A DNA stretch of 11,818 nt, taken from contig DIDB01000058.1 in assembly GCA_002417905.1 (NCBI GenBank), positions 1 to 11,818 on the forward strand. Direction: 5' to 3'. Below the pieces are notes generated by a model. It was given only the letters and a program-made list of their open reading frames with translations, did no database searches and was not told the origin of the DNA. Shown piece after piece: positions 6,550-11,818 of the stretch. The DNA is from Pseudomonadaceae bacterium UBA5811 (GTDB lineage Bacteria; Pseudomonadota; Gammaproteobacteria; Pseudomonadales; Pseudomonadaceae). How positions within the stretch are numbered: position 1 is the stretch's first letter; the number at the start of each line of letters is the position of its first letter. The translations under genes were made by a program, and so were the position numbers.

Positions 6550-7523
6550 CCACACTCACCCCGGAAGAACATCCCTTTGCCACCTTTATCCGGATGCTGG
6601 GCAAGGGCCAGCGCGGTGCCCGTGATCTCAGCGAGGCGGAAGCCTGCCAGGCCATGGGGCTGCTGCTGGAGGGCCAGGTCCAGCCTGTCCAGCTGGGCGC
6701 TTTCCTGATGCTGCTGCGCCACAAGGAAGAAACCGCCGAGGAGCTGGCCGGTTTTACCCGGGCCGTGCGCCAGCGCCTGCAGGCACCGGCCCTGCCAGTT
6801 GACCTAGACTGGCCCAGCTATGCCGGCAAGAAGCGCCATCTGCCCTGGTACCTGCTGGCCGCCAGATGCCTGGCACAGAACGGTATCCGCATCTTTATGC
6901 ACGGTGCCGGCCCCCATACGGCCGGCCGGCTCTATACAGAGCAGCTGCTGTCCATACTGGACATTCCGGACTGCCAGGACTGGAAGGCCGTCCGCCAGGC
7001 ACTGGACCAGCAACAGCTGGCGTTTATGTCCCTCGGTCGCTGGATGCCAGCCTTGCAGGAGATGATTGGCCTCCGCCCACTGCTGGGCCTGCGTTCGCCC
7101 ATTCACTCACTGGCCCGGGGCCTGAATCCGCTGGCAGCCCGCTGCAGCCTGCAGAGCATCTTCCACCCAGGCTATCAGCCGGTACACCAGCAGGCCAGCG
7201 CCCTGCTGGGTGACCAGGCCATTGTCATCAAGGGTGAAGGCGGTGAGGTTGAGGTCAATCCGGACAGCCCGGCCCTGCTGCTGGGCACCAGTGCCGGGCA
7301 ACTCTGGGAAGAAGAATGGCCCGCCTCTGGCGAACAGCGCCAGGTCAAGCCGGAACGGCTTGACCCGGCCCATCTGCTGGCCGTCTGGCAGGGCCGGCAG
7401 GCAGATCCTTATGGCGAGCAGGCCATCATCGGCACCATGGCCCTTGGCCTGCGGGGCCTTGGCCAGCCCATGGCCGAGGCCATGGCCCAGGCCCGTCAAT
7501 GGTGGCGTGAGCGCAACGGCTAG
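6546..7523 (+). CDS. ybiB: YbiB (TrpD2) family nucleic-acid-binding protein
   Basis: The 325-residue product matches YbiB (320 in E. coli), a relative of anthranilate phosphoribosyltransferase (glycosyltransferase family 3) that has lost that enzyme's substrate-binding motifs and binds DNA or RNA instead. An all-helical N-terminal domain (about 1-75, [20 protein letters not shown] then [21 protein letters not shown]) precedes the larger domain with [16 protein letters not shown] (91-106), FMHGAG and [12 protein letters not shown]. It is translationally coupled to tusE by ATGA, unlike E. coli, where ybiB lies elsewhere. Its TAG stop at 7521-7523 overlaps the cysG stop on the other strand. Family assignment is firm; its cellular role is not established. 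Confidence 0.9.
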   Translation: MTTLTPEEHPFATFIRMLGKGQRGARDLSEAEACQAMGLLLEGQVQPVQLGAFLMLLRHKEETAEELAGFTRAVRQRLQAPALPVDLDWPSYAGKKRHLPWYLLAARCLAQNGIRIFMHGAGPHTAGRLYTEQLLSILDIPDCQDWKAVRQALDQQQLAFMSLGRWMPALQEMIGLRPLLGLRSPIHSLARGLNPLAARCSLQSIFHPGYQPVHQQASALLGDQAIVIKGEGGEVEVNPDSPALLLGTSAGQLWEEEWPASGEQRQVKPERLDPAHLLAVWQGRQADPYGEQAIIGTMALGLRGLGQPMAEAMAQARQWWRERNG

Positions 7524-8914
7524 GCTACCGGCTGGCCTTCAAACCAGGCCAGCTGCTCCCGCAGCCGGACTACCTCGCCGATAATCAGCAGCGTCGGGGC
7601 ATGCACCTCATGCTGCTGGACCCTGGCGGGCAGGTCCGCCAGGGTGCCGGCAAAGACCCGCTGCCGGGGCGTGGTGCCCTGCTCGATCAGTGCCGCGGGC
7701 GTTTCCGCAGTCCGGCCGTGCGCCATCAGCTGCTGGCAAATCAGTGGTAACCCCACCAGTCCCATGTAAAACACCAGCGTCTGCCCCGGTGAGCTCAGCT
7801 CCTGCCAGGGCAGATCGCAGCTGCCGTCTTTCAGATGGCCGGTGATAAAGCGCACGGACTGGGCATAGTCCCGATGGGTCAATGGAATCCCGGCATAGGC
7901 GGCACAGCCGCTGGCTGCCGTAATCCCCGGCACCACCTGGAAAGGAATGCCCTCGGCCGCCAGACTCTCGATTTCCTCGCCACCCCGGCCAAAAATAAAC
8001 GGGTCCCCCCCTTTCAGGCGCAGGACCCGCTTGCCCTGACGGGCCAGGCTCACCAGCTGCTGGTTGATCTGTGCCTGGGGCAAGGCATGCTCGGCCCGGC
8101 GCTTGCCCACATAAAGGCGGTCCACGTCCCGCCGGCACAGGGCCAGAATCGCCGGAGCCACCAGCCGGTCATAGAGCACCACGTCAGCCTGCTGCATCAG
8201 CCGCAGGGCCCGGAAGGTCAGCAGGTCCGGATCCCCGGGCCCGGCGCCAACCAGATAGACCTCGCCACCGGCTGCAGCCTGTCCGGGCCGGCCAGACAGC
8301 TTTGCCTCCAGCAGCTGCCGGGCCGCACCGTTCTGGCCCGAGAATACCCGCTCGGCAATTTCGCCCTGAAACACCTCCTCCCAGAAAATCCGCCGCTGCC
8401 GGAAGTCCGGCAGGGCGGCCTTGACCCTGGCCCGGAAATGCCGGGCCAGTCCGGCCAGCTGACCATAGGCGGCCGGAATCCAGGCCTCCAGCCGGGCCCG
8501 CACCAGCCGGGCCAGCACCGGAGCATCCCCGCCGCTGGATACAGCAATCAGCAGTGGTGAGCGGTCTACAATCGCCGGAAAGATCACGGAGCACAGGGCC
8601 GGCGTATCCACCACATTGACCGGCAGCCCCCGGGCGGTGGCCTCGGCATACACCAGCCGGTTCAGCTCCGGCTGGTTGGTGGCCGCCACCACCAGCGCGG
8701 CCCCGGCCAGGTCCCCGGCCTGATAGGACCGCTGCCGGCATTCACCCGCAGCACCGGCCAGCACGGCCAGCTCGCCGGTGATAGCGGGCGCCACCACCCG
8801 GAGCACGGCACCGGCATCCGCCAGCAGCCGGGCCTTGCGCAGGGCCACGTCGCCTCCGCCAATGAGGACGGCCGTGCGCCCGTGCAGGTTGTGAAATAAC
8901 GGCAGATAGTTCAT
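7520..8914 (-). CDS. cysG: Siroheme synthase CysG (uroporphyrinogen-III methyltransferase, precorrin-2 dehydrogenase, ferrochelatase)
   Basis: The 464-residue product is a full-length three-activity enzyme (457 in E. coli) making siroheme for sulfite and nitrite reductases. The N-terminal dehydrogenase/chelatase half (1-about 215) has the NAD-binding [12 protein letters not shown] (17-27), Asp 103 in VVDTP, aligned with the catalytic aspartate, and [11 protein letters not shown] (126-136), where the Salmonella enzyme is phosphorylated on a serine. The methyltransferase half starts at [14 protein letters not shown] (219-232), with Asp 249 in LYDRLV, Lys 271 in YVGKR and [14 protein letters not shown] (301-314). 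It lies 9 bases after serS. Its GAGGGG ribosome-binding site overlaps the serS stop region, 5 bases before the ATG, so it is the last gene of rarA-crcB-serS-cysG. Confidence 0.97.
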   Translation of the reverse strand: MNYLPLFHNLHGRTAVLIGGGDVALRKARLLADAGAVLRVVAPAITGELAVLAGAAGECRQRSYQAGDLAGAALVVAATNQPELNRLVYAEATARGLPVNVVDTPALCSVIFPAIVDRSPLLIAVSSGGDAPVLARLVRARLEAWIPAAYGQLAGLARHFRARVKAALPDFRQRRIFWEEVFQGEIAERVFSGQNGAARQLLEAKLSGRPGQAAAGGEVYLVGAGPGDPDLLTFRALRLMQQADVVLYDRLVAPAILALCRRDVDRLYVGKRRAEHALPQAQINQQLVSLARQGKRVLRLKGGDPFIFGRGGEEIESLAAEGIPFQVVPGITAASGCAAYAGIPLTHRDYAQSVRFITGHLKDGSCDLPWQELSSPGQTLVFYMGLVGLPLICQQLMAHGRTAETPAALIEQGTTPRQRVFAGTLADLPARVQQHEVHAPTLLIIGEVVRLREQLAWFEGQPVA

Positions 8915-8923
8915 GCCCGCCCC

Positions 8924-11818
<2,895 letters not shown>

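Noticed and set aside
7835..8560. 241-codon plus-strand open frame
   Set aside because: It is antisense to cysG with no recognisable domain, a composition artefact.

Overview
The window is about 11.8 kb of gene-dense, moderately GC-rich chromosome from a gammaproteobacterium. The strongest taxonomic pointer is gene order: yccA, tusD, tusC, tusB, tusE and ybiB on the plus strand meet cysG, serS, crcB and rarA on the minus strand, with a tRNA-Ser next to yccA. I recall a very similar order around serS, rarA and the tus genes in Pseudomonas. The sequence alone does not let me name a genus.

Left part (1-3713). A 5'-truncated exported protein (DUF4124-like N-terminus, SmpA/OmlA-like C-terminus) converges on yajQ, which runs on the minus strand. 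Opposite yajQ lies a small predicted lipoprotein. Then comes a 660-base gap without an intact gene. It holds what looks like a minus-strand gene broken by a single frameshift. After it is a membrane-anchored diguanylate cyclase with a periplasmic sensor region and an altered inhibitory site.

Middle (3714-4401). This is a gene-poor, less GC-rich stretch with weak ORF remnants. It is followed by a complete minus-strand tRNA-Ser(UGA) with encoded CCA, a near-consensus promoter and a plausible terminator. The tRNA promoter is divergent to yccA.

Right part (4402-11818). yccA (Bax inhibitor-1 family membrane protein) ends in a strong hairpin terminator. tusDCBE (sulfur relay for tRNA 2-thiouridine) and ybiB form a tightly overlapping operon. 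It ends tail-to-tail on the minus-strand operon rarA-crcB-serS-cysG, and the two stop codons overlap inside one CTAG. rarA runs off the right edge at its Walker A motif.

Functionally the right half is housekeeping: sulfur relay and siroheme (sulfite/nitrite reductase cofactor) synthesis, seryl-tRNA charging, fluoride export and replication-fork maintenance. The left half has a c-di-GMP flavour, with a GGDEF enzyme and YajQ, a family with reported c-di-GMP-binding members. I found no CRISPR array, insertion sequence, intact prophage or new defence system. The points most worth a second look are the frameshifted gene, the unusual DGC inhibitory site, the CTAG convergence and the coupling of ybiB to tusE.
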